64,000 bases of DNA from Candidatus Melainabacteria bacterium (GCA_003258735.1 QHME01000003.1:121798-185797); one strand, 5' to 3'. Positions 43,299 through 52,678 are shown, counted from the stretch's first letter. A program made the numbers and translations. The notes: generated by a model from the letters alone, not told the origin.

Positions 43299-44918
43299 TT
43301 AGCCGATGTGCTCTTTATAATCCTTACCACCGACAATTCTCAAGTGACGGCTTTCACCTTCACCAATTGATTTACTTTCAAGGTTGTGTTGCTCAACCAA
43401 CTCGTGTTGCAATTTTCTGATTTGTTGGTTTTGTGGTTTTAATTCAACATCTGTTGCACCTGCTAAAATCTTTTCAATAGCAGATTTTGCTTCATCTAAT
43501 GCTTTTTCTGTTATATCGTAGAAGGTTTGACGTTCGTTAACTTCCGCAATATCTAACGCTTCTTTTATAACTTTCTGAATTTGTGCCATTGAATTTGTTT
43601 TTACATAGAAAATTTGGATTCGATTTTCTTCTGCGGTACTCAAAACCTTTGCTCCACCCTTGATAAAGTTTTTGTGTGCAATTACAATATCTGCATCGTC
43701 AAGATTTCGTGTAATTTCGGCATTCAAATCAAGTCGTTCAATAACCTTTTCTGCTATACTTCTTGATACTGCATAAAGATAGATTTTTTTGAATTTTTTA
43801 ACATTTTCAACATATTTCTGACGAGAAAAGCTGAATTTTAAGCTTTCAGGATGTTCAATTTTATCATCAAGTGCATTTATTTTATCGAGTACAGTTGGAG
43901 TTTTATCTACCACAGGTTGAACAGGTGTACTGAAATTATAAACCTTGTCTACCTTACGAATTTCCGGTCTGATTGGCCATCCGCGCAAGATATAGTCAAC
44001 CGCCTCTGCGGTATCCTTGTATACCGCTAAGGTATTTCTATCAAGGATTTCGATTACGATATCGAAAGTCGGCTGTTTCTCCCTTTCTAATACAGTTTTC
44101 TGTGAAGAACGACGTTTAGCCTCATCATCACCCAAAGTTACGGACTGAATACCGCCGACCAAATCTGATAATGTTGGATTCTTAATTAAACTTTCTAAAC
44201 TGTTACCGTGAGCAGTGGCAATAAGCATTACACCACGTTCAGCAATTGTTCTTGCTGCTTGAGCTTCCGCTTCTGTACCAATTTCATCAACTACGATAAC
44301 TTCCGGTGTATGGTTTTCTACCGCCTCAATCATAACATCTTTTTGAAATTCAGGTTGTCTAACCTGCATTCTTCTGGCATGCCCAACCGCAGGATGAGGA
44401 GTATCACCATCACCGGCAATTTCGTTAGAAGTATCAACTATCACAACTCGTTTACCAAGTTCGTCCGCCACCAATCTTGAAATTTCTCTCAACTTGGTAG
44501 TTTTACCGACACCGGGTTTACCTAAAAATAATATACTTTTGCCTTGCAAGCAGATGTCTTTAATGCAAGAAATAGTACCTGTTACAACTCTACCAATTCT
44601 GCAAGTAAGACCAACTACTTTGCCTTGTCTGTTTCTGATTGCACTAATTCTATGAAGAGTTCCTGCGATACCTGAACGGTTATCTGAGGTAAACTCTTGA
44701 ACTCTTGAAGTTATATAATCAATATCATCATACCCAATTTCAGAAGTTCCAAGATATTCAATCTTGCCGTTAGAATGTCTGATTTCCGGCATACGACCAA
44801 TATCTAAGACAATTTCTATCACATCTTCCATTGCACTATAGTCGATAAGTCTACGAATTCTGTCGGGTAAAATCTCTACTAATTTGTCTAAATCATTCTG
44901 AAATTGTAAGTTGCTCAT
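43299..44918 (-). CDS. AAA ATPase with R3H domain (Ycf45 type)
   Basis: A 539 aa protein. The N-terminal half is a SpoIIIAA-like P-loop ATPase with Walker A GKPGVGKTT at 133-141, VDTSNEIAGDGDTPHP, and Walker B VIVVDEIG with D211/E212. The middle is a linker plus a Rossmann-like segment. The C-terminus has an R3H nucleic-acid-binding domain (RKLQHELVEQHNLESKS, with R-x3-H). This layout is that of the cyanobacterial and plastid Ycf45 family, whose function is unknown. The combination supports a cyanobacteria-related host. Confidence 0.85.
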   Translation of the reverse strand: MSNLQFQNDLDKLVEILPDRIRRLIDYSAMEDVIEIVLDIGRMPEIRHSNGKIEYLGTSEIGYDDIDYITSRVQEFTSDNRSGIAGTLHRISAIRNRQGKVVGLTCRIGRVVTGTISCIKDICLQGKSILFLGKPGVGKTTKLREISRLVADELGKRVVIVDTSNEIAGDGDTPHPAVGHARRMQVRQPEFQKDVMIEAVENHTPEVIVVDEIGTEAEAQAARTIAERGVMLIATAHGNSLESLIKNPTLSDLVGGIQSVTLGDDEAKRRSSQKTVLEREKQPTFDIVIEILDRNTLAVYKDTAEAVDYILRGWPIRPEIRKVDKVYNFSTPVQPVVDKTPTVLDKINALDDKIEHPESLKFSFSRQKYVENVKKFKKIYLYAVSRSIAEKVIERLDLNAEITRNLDDADIVIAHKNFIKGGAKVLSTAEENRIQIFYVKTNSMAQIQKVIKEALDIAEVNERQTFYDITEKALDEAKSAIEKILAGATDVELKPQNQQIRKLQHELVEQHNLESKSIGEGESRHLRIVGGKDYKEHIG

Positions 44919-45233
44919 ATATTCGCTGCCTTTCTATTTTGATTATAACAAAATATTCTTTGGCTATTAGTCGCGATTAATATTTGTATATATCTTCTAT
45001 ATATATTATACTACATGTATCGACATATTTGTCATGTTTCTTTACTATTTATGTAGCAATTTTAACAAAACTTTACATTTGAAATATGGTTCAAATCGTG
45101 TAAAATCAACACTCTTCGTTTTAAAAAATCGAAAAAAAATAAATTACTCAATCAATAGATTGAACTTTGAATCAGCTTGTTACAATCCGAAATAATGGAA
45201 GTAAATTGTATTACAAGATGTTTACAATTTAAG
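44919..45233. other. AT-rich intergenic stretch
   Basis: 315 bases. It contains the upstream region of the R3H ATPase gene, a small dyad TCAATC-AATA-GATTGA near 45149-45164, and the inverted repeat described at 45202-45231. No gene with a ribosome binding site and no RNA gene is recognised. Confidence 0.5.
45202..45231. repeat. Inverted repeat after the gene at 45234
   Basis: TAAATTGTA (45202-45210) and TACAATTTA (45223-45231) form a perfect 9-bp hairpin immediately below the minus-strand stop. No T-run follows on the minus strand. Confidence 0.5.
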
Positions 45234-45554
45234 TTAAGAATTAATCGAATAACGACTGTAAGCATTTACTGCACTATTATATAATGTCGGAATTTGAGTC
45301 ACTTTGTGCGAAAGATAATAAGGATTTGTAAATGCTGAAAACACCTCTGCACCTATTGCAGTAGAAGTATTTGCAGCAATTCTGAGACCTTTGTGATTAA
45401 TATCAGTTTTGTCAAAAGTTCTTCTAAATGGGTTGTTGCTCTCATATAAATCGTAAGTGACAGTGTCAATAACCTGATTCACAGGAGTTGAATCAACCCA
45501 ACCTGACAATGCGGAAATATTTTGTTGAAGTCCTGATATACCAAAGATACTCAT
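45234..45554 (-). CDS. Small hypothetical protein
   Basis: A 106 aa protein beginning MSIFGISGLQQNISALSGWVDS. The composition is polar, with a central NPFRRTFDKTDINHKGL and a C-terminus rich in Ser/Tyr/Asn. No signal peptide, membrane helix or known motif. The upstream region lacks a good ribosome binding site, so the start is less certain. The tag-like beginning resembles other lineage proteins in this window. Confidence 0.45.
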   Translation of the reverse strand: MSIFGISGLQQNISALSGWVDSTPVNQVIDTVTYDLYESNNPFRRTFDKTDINHKGLRIAANTSTAIGAEVFSAFTNPYYLSHKVTQIPTLYNSAVNAYSRYSINS

Positions 45555-45592
45555 ATATATATTAAATCAGAAAATAATATTTTTTGCGACAA

Positions 45593-45624
45593 AAAAAGGT
45601 AAAGTTTTTTGACTTTACCTTTTT
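45593..45624 (-). terminator. Rho-independent terminator of the fab operon
   Basis: AAAAAGGTAAAG (45593-45604) pairs with CTTTACCTTTTT (45613-45624), with an 8-nt loop and a T-run on the minus strand, about 60 nt below the fabF stop. Confidence 0.82.
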
Positions 45625-45684
45625 ATATTCAAAATTTGTCCTAAAACCTGTCAGATTCTATCTGAACAGTTTAAACATCGTGCA

Positions 45685-46935
45685 CTATTTAACTTCTCTG
45701 AAAATCAAAGATGCGTTTTGTCCACCAAAACCAAATGAATTTGAAAGTGCTGCATGAACTTCAGCTTTAACAGCTTTATATGGAACATAATTCAAATCAG
45801 CAACTTCTTCATCTTGATTATCCAAATTGATTGTTGGAGGAACGATGTTGTCATTGATAGCTTTAATACAAGCAATGGCCTCTGCAGCACCTGTTGCACC
45901 AAGCATGTGACCGTGCATACTCTTTGTAGATGTTACAAACAAATCAGGATTAGTTTTTCTATCACCGAATACTTCTGCAACAGCATGAGATTCAGCTTTA
46001 TCACCCAAACCAGTACTTGTACCATGAGTATTGATGTATTGAACTTCACTAGGTTTCATTCCAGCATCATTTAATGCAAATTGCATTGAGTGAATTGCAC
46101 CTTGTCCATCCGGAGCCGGAGCAACAATATCATAGGCATCAGCTGTTTGACCATAACCCACGATTTCTGCATAAATATGAGCACCACGTTTTTTAGCATG
46201 TTCATATTCTTCCAAAATCAATACGCCTGCACCTTCTGCCATAACAAAACCATCTCTATCTTTATCGTAAGGACGAGACGCTCTTTGAGGTTCATCATTA
46301 CGTTTTGACAATGTTCTTGCGGCAGAGAATGCACCAACACCAACATCACAAATAGTTGCCTCAGAACCGCCTGCTACCATAACATCTGCATCACCATATT
46401 GGATTGATCTAAATGCGTCACCAATTGAGTGAGAACCTGTAGCGCAAGCTGAAACAACAACTTTGTTTAAACCTTTAAAACCATATTTCATTGAAATGTT
46501 TCCTGATGGCATGTTTACAATCATCATTGGAACTGTGAATGGAGAACATTTGTTTGGTCCTTTTTCAATAATTCTGATATGGTTTTCTTCAAATGTTTTG
46601 AACCCACCAGCAGCAGAGCTTACGATAACCCCTACTCTATATGGGTCTTCTTTTTCTACATCAAGTTTTGAATCCTTTATAGCTTCATCAGCGGCAACCA
46701 TAGCAAATTGGATAAATCTATCCATTTTCTTTGCAGCTTTTGGTTCCATGTATTCTTCAGGATGAAAATCTTTAACTTCACCTGAAATTTTTACGACGTG
46801 TTTACTAATATCTATTGATTCAGAAGTAGAGATGCCACTTTTTCCGGCTTTTAGACTTTCCCAGAATTTTTCAACACCTACGCCAAATGGTGTTACTGCT
46901 CCCAAACCTGTAATTACTACTCTTCTTTTATCCAT
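45685..46935 (-). CDS. fabF: 3-oxoacyl-ACP synthase II
   Basis: Elongating ketosynthase of fatty acid synthesis. The 416 aa protein has the catalytic Cys-His-His set: C164 in VVSACATGSHS, NTHGTSTGLGD, and KSMHGHMLGATG, with the C-terminal SNSFGFGGQNASLIF. Last gene of the lipid operon, 109 nt below acpP. Confidence 0.96.
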   Translation of the reverse strand: MDKRRVVITGLGAVTPFGVGVEKFWESLKAGKSGISTSESIDISKHVVKISGEVKDFHPEEYMEPKAAKKMDRFIQFAMVAADEAIKDSKLDVEKEDPYRVGVIVSSAAGGFKTFEENHIRIIEKGPNKCSPFTVPMMIVNMPSGNISMKYGFKGLNKVVVSACATGSHSIGDAFRSIQYGDADVMVAGGSEATICDVGVGAFSAARTLSKRNDEPQRASRPYDKDRDGFVMAEGAGVLILEEYEHAKKRGAHIYAEIVGYGQTADAYDIVAPAPDGQGAIHSMQFALNDAGMKPSEVQYINTHGTSTGLGDKAESHAVAEVFGDRKTNPDLFVTSTKSMHGHMLGATGAAEAIACIKAINDNIVPPTINLDNQDEEVADLNYVPYKAVKAEVHAALSNSFGFGGQNASLIFREVK

Positions 46936-47044
46936 TTAAGATATCCCTTTTTCCTTTAATAATAAATATAATGCGAGAATGAAATTATAAAATCTCACTC
47001 TCGCATATATAAAATCCAGTTTTGAAGAAATTCAAAAACTCAAA

Positions 47045-47281
47045 TTAGTGAGATAATTTGCTGTCAATGTATGATACAGCATCTTGAACTGTTTGAATTT
47101 TTTCTGCGTCTTCATCAGGAATTTCGCATTTGAATTCTTCTTCTAAAGCCATAACTAATTCAACTGTGTCTAATGAATCAGCACCTAAATCATCTGTGAA
47201 ACGAGCTTCAGGTGTAACTAATTTTTCGTCAACACTCAATTGATCTACTACAACTTTTTTTACTGTGTCTAATGTACTCAT
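47045..47281 (-). CDS. acpP: Acyl carrier protein
   Basis: A 78 aa acidic four-helix carrier. The phosphopantetheine attachment serine is S36 in GADSLDTVELVMALEEEF. It carries growing acyl chains for FabD, FabH, FabG and FabF encoded around it. A strong promoter lies directly upstream, matching the high demand for this protein. Confidence 0.97.
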   Translation of the reverse strand: MSTLDTVKKVVVDQLSVDEKLVTPEARFTDDLGADSLDTVELVMALEEEFKCEIPDEDAEKIQTVQDAVSYIDSKLSH

Positions 47282-47331
47282 CTTTTTTTCCTCATTAATT
47301 AATTGTATTACTAATTTAGTTTTCCTGCTAC

Positions 47332-47360
47332 ATTATACCTTGTTAAATATTTTTTTGCAA
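47332..47360 (-). promoter_or_regulatory. Promoter of acpP
   Basis: On the minus strand TTGCAA (47355-47360), 17 bp, consensus TATAAT (47332-47337). It gives a 5' leader of about 45 nt and would let acpP-fabF be transcribed separately from the upstream genes. Confidence 0.7.
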
Positions 47361-47382
47361 GGAATTTACATTTTATTAAAAA

Positions 47383-48114
47383 TTATATCATCAAGCCGCC
47401 AGCAACTTCAATTGCTTGACCTGTAACATAATCTGTATCTAAAGCCAAGAACTTAACAACCTTAGCGATATCTTCAGGTGTACCAAGTCTTTTCATTGGA
47501 ATAGCGCTCAAATATTCATCAATGTTTGCAAGTTCTGCAGTCATAGCTGTTTGAATAAAACCAGGACATACAGCATTTACTCTGATATTTCTTGAACCGA
47601 ATTCTTTTGCAAGAGTTTGAGTTAAACCAATCAAACCAGCTTTTGATGCAGAATAATTTGCTTGACCTGCATTACCGTGACGACCTACGATACTTGACAT
47701 ATTGATAATAGAACCTTGACGAGCTTTCATCATGTATTTGATTACAGCATGAGTTACGCAATAAGCACTTGTTAAGTTAATTTTAATAACTCTTTCCCAT
47801 TGTTCCATATCCATTCTGATGAACAAACCGTCTTTTGTAATACCGGCATTATTCAACAATACATCAATCTTGCCGTGTTCTGCAATCATTTTATCAACGT
47901 TTTCTTGTACTGCAGCAGCATCAGAAACGTCAAATTGATAGAAGTAAGCATTTGCGCCACAAGCTTTGATTTCGTCCAATGCAGGTTGAGCTTTTTCAGC
48001 ATCACAAATATCATTGATAATGATATCACAACCAGCTTTTGCAAGTTCTAAAGCACAAGCCAAACCAATACCACGAGAACCGCCTGTTACTAATGCAATT
48101 TTTCTTTCTGTCAT
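47383..48114 (-). CDS. fabG: 3-oxoacyl-ACP reductase
   Basis: NADPH-dependent reduction of beta-ketoacyl-ACP. The 243 aa short-chain dehydrogenase has TGGSRGIG at 10-17, the NNAG motif at 88-91, the catalytic S140/S141, Y154 and K158 (YSASK), and the usual VNAVCPGFIQTAMT. Ribosome binding site AAGGAG. Confidence 0.96.
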   Translation of the reverse strand: MTERKIALVTGGSRGIGLACALELAKAGCDIIINDICDAEKAQPALDEIKACGANAYFYQFDVSDAAAVQENVDKMIAEHGKIDVLLNNAGITKDGLFIRMDMEQWERVIKINLTSAYCVTHAVIKYMMKARQGSIINMSSIVGRHGNAGQANYSASKAGLIGLTQTLAKEFGSRNIRVNAVCPGFIQTAMTAELANIDEYLSAIPMKRLGTPEDIAKVVKFLALDTDYVTGQAIEVAGGLMI

Positions 48115-48184
48115 TAATCTTTCTCCTTACTTATAACTTTGTCAAATTACTTGACCTGATATTCAGATACAATATCTCTTGATA

Positions 48185-48193
48185 ATTATACCA
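48185..48193 (-). promoter_or_regulatory. Extended -10 promoter of fabG
   Basis: On the minus strand TGG-TATAAT, about 70 nt above the start codon. No good -35 box is visible, as is usual for extended -10 promoters. Confidence 0.5.
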
Positions 48194-48246
48194 TAAATAC
48201 GTTTTTATCATATTTTGAACAGTTTTTTGTAACAATTATTACAAAA

Positions 48247-49194
48247 CTAAGCCAATGCCATTTCTTCTTTCAAAGCATTAATTGTAGATTCAAGAGATTC
48301 CTTATCATAGATGTTGTATGATTTTACACTTGAATCAATTTTTCTGTTTAAACCTGCCAAAACTTTTCCAGGTCCGATTTCTATAAATGTATCAACACCA
48401 TCTTTAATCATGTTTTCAATTGTTTGAGTCCAATGAACTGATGAATAAATTTGTTTAGGCATTTTATTTTTAAATTCCGCACTCAACATTGTTGCTTGCG
48501 CATCAACATTTGTAAATACAGGAACTTGAGCATTTTCCATATCCAAATCCTGAACGAATAATGCAAACTCATGACCTGCCTCTTCCATAAATTTAGAGTG
48601 AAAAGCTCCAGATACAGCCAAAGGTACAACTCTTCTTGCACCAGCTTCAGATAACAATTCGCCGGCTTTTTTAACAGCATTTTCATCACCTGTAATTACA
48701 ACTTGAGCAGGTGAATTGTAATTTGCAACATCAACATATCCAACTTCTGAAGCCTCTTTCAAAGCCTTTTCCAAACTACCTTCAGGAGCATTTAAGATAG
48801 CTGCCATAGCACCACCTTTTGTAGCCCCCATCAAATCAGCTCTTTTTTGAATAGCTTTTAATGTAGTTTCCAAATTCATAACACCAGAGCAATACATTGC
48901 ACAATATTCACCCAAGCTATGACCTGCGGTAAATGTCGGTGTAATATCTAATTGAGATTTCAAAGCCTCTAACGCTGCAATTGACATTGTAACAATACAA
49001 GGTTGAGTATTAACAGTTTGTTTCAAATTTTCTTCAGGACCTTCAAAACACAATGTTGTAATACTTTTTCCTAAAATTTTATCAGCGCTGTCAAAAACAT
49101 TTTTGGCAGCCTCAAAATTATCATACAAATCTTTTCCCATACCTACAGCTTGAGAGCCTTGTCCTGGGAATAAAAACGCGATTTTTTTAGCCAT
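48247..49194 (-). CDS. fabD: Malonyl-CoA-ACP transacylase
   Basis: Loads malonyl units on ACP. The 315 aa protein has FPGQGSQAVGMG at 9-20, the catalytic serine S93 in GHSLGEY, and the AVSGAFHS histidine segment. The gap to fabH is 174 nt and contains a terminator-like hairpin; a TATAAT at 49231-49236 (minus) may give fabD its own promoter. Confidence 0.95.
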   Translation of the reverse strand: MAKKIAFLFPGQGSQAVGMGKDLYDNFEAAKNVFDSADKILGKSITTLCFEGPEENLKQTVNTQPCIVTMSIAALEALKSQLDITPTFTAGHSLGEYCAMYCSGVMNLETTLKAIQKRADLMGATKGGAMAAILNAPEGSLEKALKEASEVGYVDVANYNSPAQVVITGDENAVKKAGELLSEAGARRVVPLAVSGAFHSKFMEEAGHEFALFVQDLDMENAQVPVFTNVDAQATMLSAEFKNKMPKQIYSSVHWTQTIENMIKDGVDTFIEIGPGKVLAGLNRKIDSSVKSYNIYDKESLESTINALKEEMALA

Positions 49195-49309
49195 AAATAA
49201 CTCCCCTTCTTTTTCTACGTCTGTGTACTAATTATACAATAAATACAGGAAAAGTAAAATATCAGAAGGTTAAGAATGCTGAATGATAAAAACATAATAT
49301 ATAAATAAA

Positions 49310-49334
49310 CGGTACAGTTTGAATTTCTGTACCG
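49310..49334 (-). terminator. Terminator-like hairpin between fabH and fabD
   Basis: CGGTACAG (49310-49317) and CTGTACCG (49327-49334) are perfect arms. On the minus strand the stem is followed by TTTATTTAT, an imperfect T-run. It could act as a partial terminator inside the operon. Confidence 0.5.
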
Positions 49335-49368
49335 CTTACACTTTCGTTATAAAAAATTCCCAAAATTC

Positions 49369-50379
49369 TTAGCAAATACCTTCACGAAGTCTTACTACTG
49401 CAGCACCCCATGTCATACCAGCACCAAATCCGCAAAGAATAGCTGTTGAACCAAGTTTAATTTTACCCTTTTCAACACCTTCAACTAACGCAATTGGAAT
49501 AGATGCAGCTGATGTATTTCCATAATACTTGATATTTGAAATAACTTTTTCATCAGAATATTGTAATCTTTGTTGCAAAGCTTCAATAATCCTTTGATTT
49601 GCTTGGTGAGGAATCAAATAATTGATATCTTCAGCTTTCAAACCTGCAAGTTCAATTGCTTTGTCAACATAATTCGGCAAAGTTGAAACAACAAATTTGT
49701 AAACATCACGACCAGCCATGTGAACTTTTGAATCAACAACATCACAAGGTTCAACAAGCGGACAATTTTCACCGGCCATATTCAATGAGATATACTGACC
49801 AATTGAACCATCAGCTCTAACATCTAGTGACATAATATCATCCACACCATCTTCTGCCTCAGTTACAACCATAGCACCGGCACCGTCACCGAAAAGAATT
49901 GACGTTCCTCTATCTTTCCAGTCAACCAAGCGAGAATTGTTATCAGCAGCAACAATCAAAATATTTTTGTATAAACCTGAACCTATTAAACCTCTTGCAA
50001 CTTGCAAGGAGTAAATTAAACCTGTACAAGCAGCAGTCAAGTCAAATGAAGGTACATAATTCGGAATACCTAATCTTGTCTGAATATCACAAGCCAATGC
50101 CGGATACAATTGCGGTGGAGCGGATGCCGCTACGATTACACAATCAATATCTTCTGCTTTAAAACCTGATTTATTAAGAGCATTTTCAGCAGCTTTAACA
50201 CCTAGGTCAACAGCACTTTCATTACCTGAAACAACTCTTCTTTCTTTAATACCTGTTCTTGTATAAATCCATTCATCAGAAGTCTCATACAATTTGGTTA
50301 AATCATCATTTGTTATAACTGTATCAGGTACACAGTACCCTACACCTGCAATTCTTAGTGGTTTAACGTTTTTTGACAT
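49369..50379 (-). CDS. fabH: 3-oxoacyl-ACP synthase III
   Basis: Initiates fatty acid synthesis by condensing an acyl-CoA primer with malonyl-ACP. The 336 aa protein has C118 in LTAACTGLIYSL, the His in LIPHQANQRI, and the Asn in YYGNTSAAS, in the order expected. Nine bases separate it from plsX. Confidence 0.96.
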   Translation of the reverse strand: MSKNVKPLRIAGVGYCVPDTVITNDDLTKLYETSDEWIYTRTGIKERRVVSGNESAVDLGVKAAENALNKSGFKAEDIDCVIVAASAPPQLYPALACDIQTRLGIPNYVPSFDLTAACTGLIYSLQVARGLIGSGLYKNILIVAADNNSRLVDWKDRGTSILFGDGAGAMVVTEAEDGVDDIMSLDVRADGSIGQYISLNMAGENCPLVEPCDVVDSKVHMAGRDVYKFVVSTLPNYVDKAIELAGLKAEDINYLIPHQANQRIIEALQQRLQYSDEKVISNIKYYGNTSAASIPIALVEGVEKGKIKLGSTAILCGFGAGMTWGAAVVRLREGIC

Positions 50380-50388
50380 ATTTATTTC

Positions 50389-51453
50389 CTATCTATTTAT
50401 ATTTTCCGCAATTTTAGAGTTGATATCTTTGTTAAGCACACGCACTGCTGCTCTTACTGCATTTTTCATAGCGTAAGATGAACTGCGACCGTGAGCAATA
50501 ACAGAAATTCCTTTTACTCCTAATAATAACATTCCACCAAAATCTTCCCAATTAGTTCTTTTCAAGATACGTCTCAAAAATGGTTTTGCTAACAAACCGA
50601 TTAAACAACCAAGAAAATCTGATTTAAACTCGGTTGAAATCATTTTTAACAACATAGATGCCGTACCTTCAGTAACCTTTAACGCAACGTTACCGGCAAA
50701 ACCGTCACAAACGACAACATCACATTTATTTATAAAAAGCTCTTTTCCTTCAATATTACCGGCAAATTCAATTCTACCTTGTTCATGTTTTTCTTTTAAC
50801 AAAGGATAAGTCTCTTTAACCAAAGCGTTACCTTTGCCTTCCTCTTCACCGATACTCAAAATTCCGACTTTAGGATTGTCAACTCCAACGATATGTTTAG
50901 CATATACCAAACCCATTTCTGCAAACTGAGAAAGCATTTCAGGAGTACAATCACTATTTGCACCACCATCAATCAATACAACAGGCTTTTTCATTGTAGG
51001 TAACGTTACGGCAATTGCAGGTCTTGTAACACCATGAATTCTACCTAAACCAAATAAACTTGCTGCCATTGCTGCGCCAGTTGAACCAGCTGAAACAACA
51101 GCCTCACATCTACCTTCTGCAACAGCTCTGACTGATGCCACGATTGATGAATCTTTTTTCTTACGGATAGACTGTCCAACAGCCTCACCCATACCAATAA
51201 CTTCAGAGGCATGCGTGATTGAATAATCGATTTTGTCTAAATCGATTTTAATTCTTCTTTTGTGACCTTTTGTACCACAATCAGAATAAATACAACCTGC
51301 AGCTTTAATTCTGTCAAGTTCCGCTTGAATTTCATCTTGTCTTCCAACTAGCTCAAGACCGACACCATATTCTTGTGCCGCCCATAATGCACCTTCAACT
51401 ATTGCTCTCGGAGCGTAATCTCCGCCCATTGCATCTATTGCTATTCTTGACAT
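50389..51453 (-). CDS. plsX: Phosphate acyltransferase PlsX
   Basis: Converts acyl-ACP to acyl-phosphate for PlsY (encoded at 25561). The 354 aa protein begins with the typical IAIDAMGGDYAPRAIVEGA and contains SAGSTGAAMAAS, VLIDGGANSDC, and VCDGFAGNVALKVTEG. I chose ATG 51453 (ribosome binding site AGAAGGA) over the 15 extra codons of open frame, which overlap the rpmF side. Confidence 0.95.
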   Translation of the reverse strand: MSRIAIDAMGGDYAPRAIVEGALWAAQEYGVGLELVGRQDEIQAELDRIKAAGCIYSDCGTKGHKRRIKIDLDKIDYSITHASEVIGMGEAVGQSIRKKKDSSIVASVRAVAEGRCEAVVSAGSTGAAMAASLFGLGRIHGVTRPAIAVTLPTMKKPVVLIDGGANSDCTPEMLSQFAEMGLVYAKHIVGVDNPKVGILSIGEEEGKGNALVKETYPLLKEKHEQGRIEFAGNIEGKELFINKCDVVVCDGFAGNVALKVTEGTASMLLKMISTEFKSDFLGCLIGLLAKPFLRRILKRTNWEDFGGMLLLGVKGISVIAHGRSSSYAMKNAVRAAVRVLNKDINSKIAENINR

Positions 51454-51528
51454 ATCCTTCTCTCTCCAAAGTTTGGTGTTGAAAATCAGAAGCGGCAATA
51501 TTTTATTGTCGCCTCTGATTCTGATTTA

Positions 51529-51816
51529 TTATTCTTCTGTTGTTTCTTCAGCTTTAACTTCTTCTACTTTTGCTTCTTCTTTTTTAGTAGATTTTTTAGC
51601 TGCTTTCTTAGCAGGAGCGGTTGCAGCAACTGCAGCTGCCTTGTCAGCCAATTTTACAGGTTGACCTTTGTAAGTTCCGCATGCTGTACATACTGTATGA
51701 GTTAAAACTGTTTCGCCACAGTTAGGACATTTTGTTGTTTCAGGCTTTGTAGCTTTCCAATTAGCTCTTCTGCTGCCTTGAGCGGAATGCCCTGTTCTTT
51801 TCTTAGGTACTGCCAT
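51529..51816 (-). CDS. rpmF: Ribosomal protein bL32 with C-terminal extension
   Basis: The first 55 residues are an ordinary bL32: MAVPKKRTGHSAQGSRRANW and the zinc cysteines C30, C33, C43, C46. The protein is 95 aa instead of about 57-60, because of an Ala/Lys/Glu/Val tail (AAAVAATAPAKKAAKKSTKK followed by EEAKVEEVKAEE). It stands in its usual place between DUF177 and plsX. Confidence 0.95.
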   Translation of the reverse strand: MAVPKKRTGHSAQGSRRANWKATKPETTKCPNCGETVLTHTVCTACGTYKGQPVKLADKAAAVAATAPAKKAAKKSTKKEEAKVEEVKAEETTEE

Positions 51817-51847
51817 TTTTGTTTTTCCTTTTTATTTCTTGTACTAA

Positions 51848-52351
51848 CTAACTGTTTTTTGGGTTAATTTGGATATTTTTAAAGACATCCAGTCTTGGGT
51901 CGGTGGTATCTTCCTTAGAAAGAAATTCCCTTCCTTTACAATTAATACCACAAACTTTTTTATTTGGAAGATTTAATATTACAGATTGATACAATAAGTC
52001 ATAAATGTCAATCTCTTTTTCGCCATTCAAATCCGTAACGAATTGCCCATCTTTGATTTCAAACTCTTGTCCTGACTCCTCGTACTCACCTAGTAGAGAA
52101 CCTTTTGAATACAATTCATCAATATCAAAATCGATATCATATTCAAACTTATCAAGACATAAATCACATTCTAAATTTACTTTACCTTTTACATTACCTG
52201 AAATTTCCACAAAATCACCCAACGATTTTGCACATAATTCGGCATGAATAGGGGTAACACAATCTATACCTTCGATTTTTTCATCAAAAGTACAATACAG
52301 TGTTTTATTTTCGGCATTTTCTAAATCTTCCAGTGATAATATTTTTTGCAT
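51848..52351 (-). CDS. DUF177 (YceD) family protein
   Basis: A 167 aa protein of the family regularly found before rpmF and linked to 23S rRNA accumulation in other bacteria and plants. Marks are the LECDLCLDKFEY cysteine pair, an acidic middle, and the C-terminal LLYQSVILNLPNKKVCGINCKG with a second cysteine pair. Position and motifs agree. No ribosome binding site is seen, so it may be translated by coupling from the small gene 15 nt upstream. Confidence 0.85.
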   Translation of the reverse strand: MQKILSLEDLENAENKTLYCTFDEKIEGIDCVTPIHAELCAKSLGDFVEISGNVKGKVNLECDLCLDKFEYDIDFDIDELYSKGSLLGEYEESGQEFEIKDGQFVTDLNGEKEIDIYDLLYQSVILNLPNKKVCGINCKGREFLSKEDTTDPRLDVFKNIQINPKNS

Positions 52352-52366
52352 TTTAAGTTAATGAAT

Positions 52367-52630
52367 TTATACGTATTGTTCTTCCTGAATTGCAAGTGCT
52401 GCAATTTGATTAGAAAGGAAACAAACTTTCTTCAATGGTCCTTCTGTTTCTTTTTCAATTAAAACAGCATTGCTTGACTGCATTCTTTCAACAAGTTCCT
52501 GATACAATGCCTGAGCCTCTTTTACATACAACACCAACGGCGCCGTTGACCCTTTGATAAATACTAAAACTGCATAGCGTTTTTTGATATTTTGAGCATT
52601 CATACCTTGTGGATTGAATTGTTGAGCCAT
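52367..52630 (-). CDS. Small conserved hypothetical protein heading the lipid operon
   Basis: An 87 aa protein: an N-terminal QFNPQGMNAQNIKK, two strands (RYAVLVFIKGSTAPLVLYV), then a helix AQALYQELVERMQSS and two more strands ending FLSNQIAALAIQEEQYV. Alternating strand-helix-strand pattern, no recognised family. Good ribosome binding site (AAGGAGA). First gene of the run to fabF, with a promoter directly upstream. Confidence 0.65.
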   Translation of the reverse strand: MAQQFNPQGMNAQNIKKRYAVLVFIKGSTAPLVLYVKEAQALYQELVERMQSSNAVLIEKETEGPLKKVCFLSNQIAALAIQEEQYV

Positions 52631-52649
52631 AGTTTTCTCCTTTTTCTAT

Positions 52650-52678
52650 ATCTTAGCGAAAAATCCTATTAAAATCAA
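52650..52678 (-). promoter_or_regulatory. Promoter of the DUF177-rpmF-plsX-fab operon
   Basis: On the minus strand TTGATT (52673-52678), 17 bp, TAAGAT (52650-52655). The start would lie about 14-18 nt above the ATG at 52630. Confidence 0.55.
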
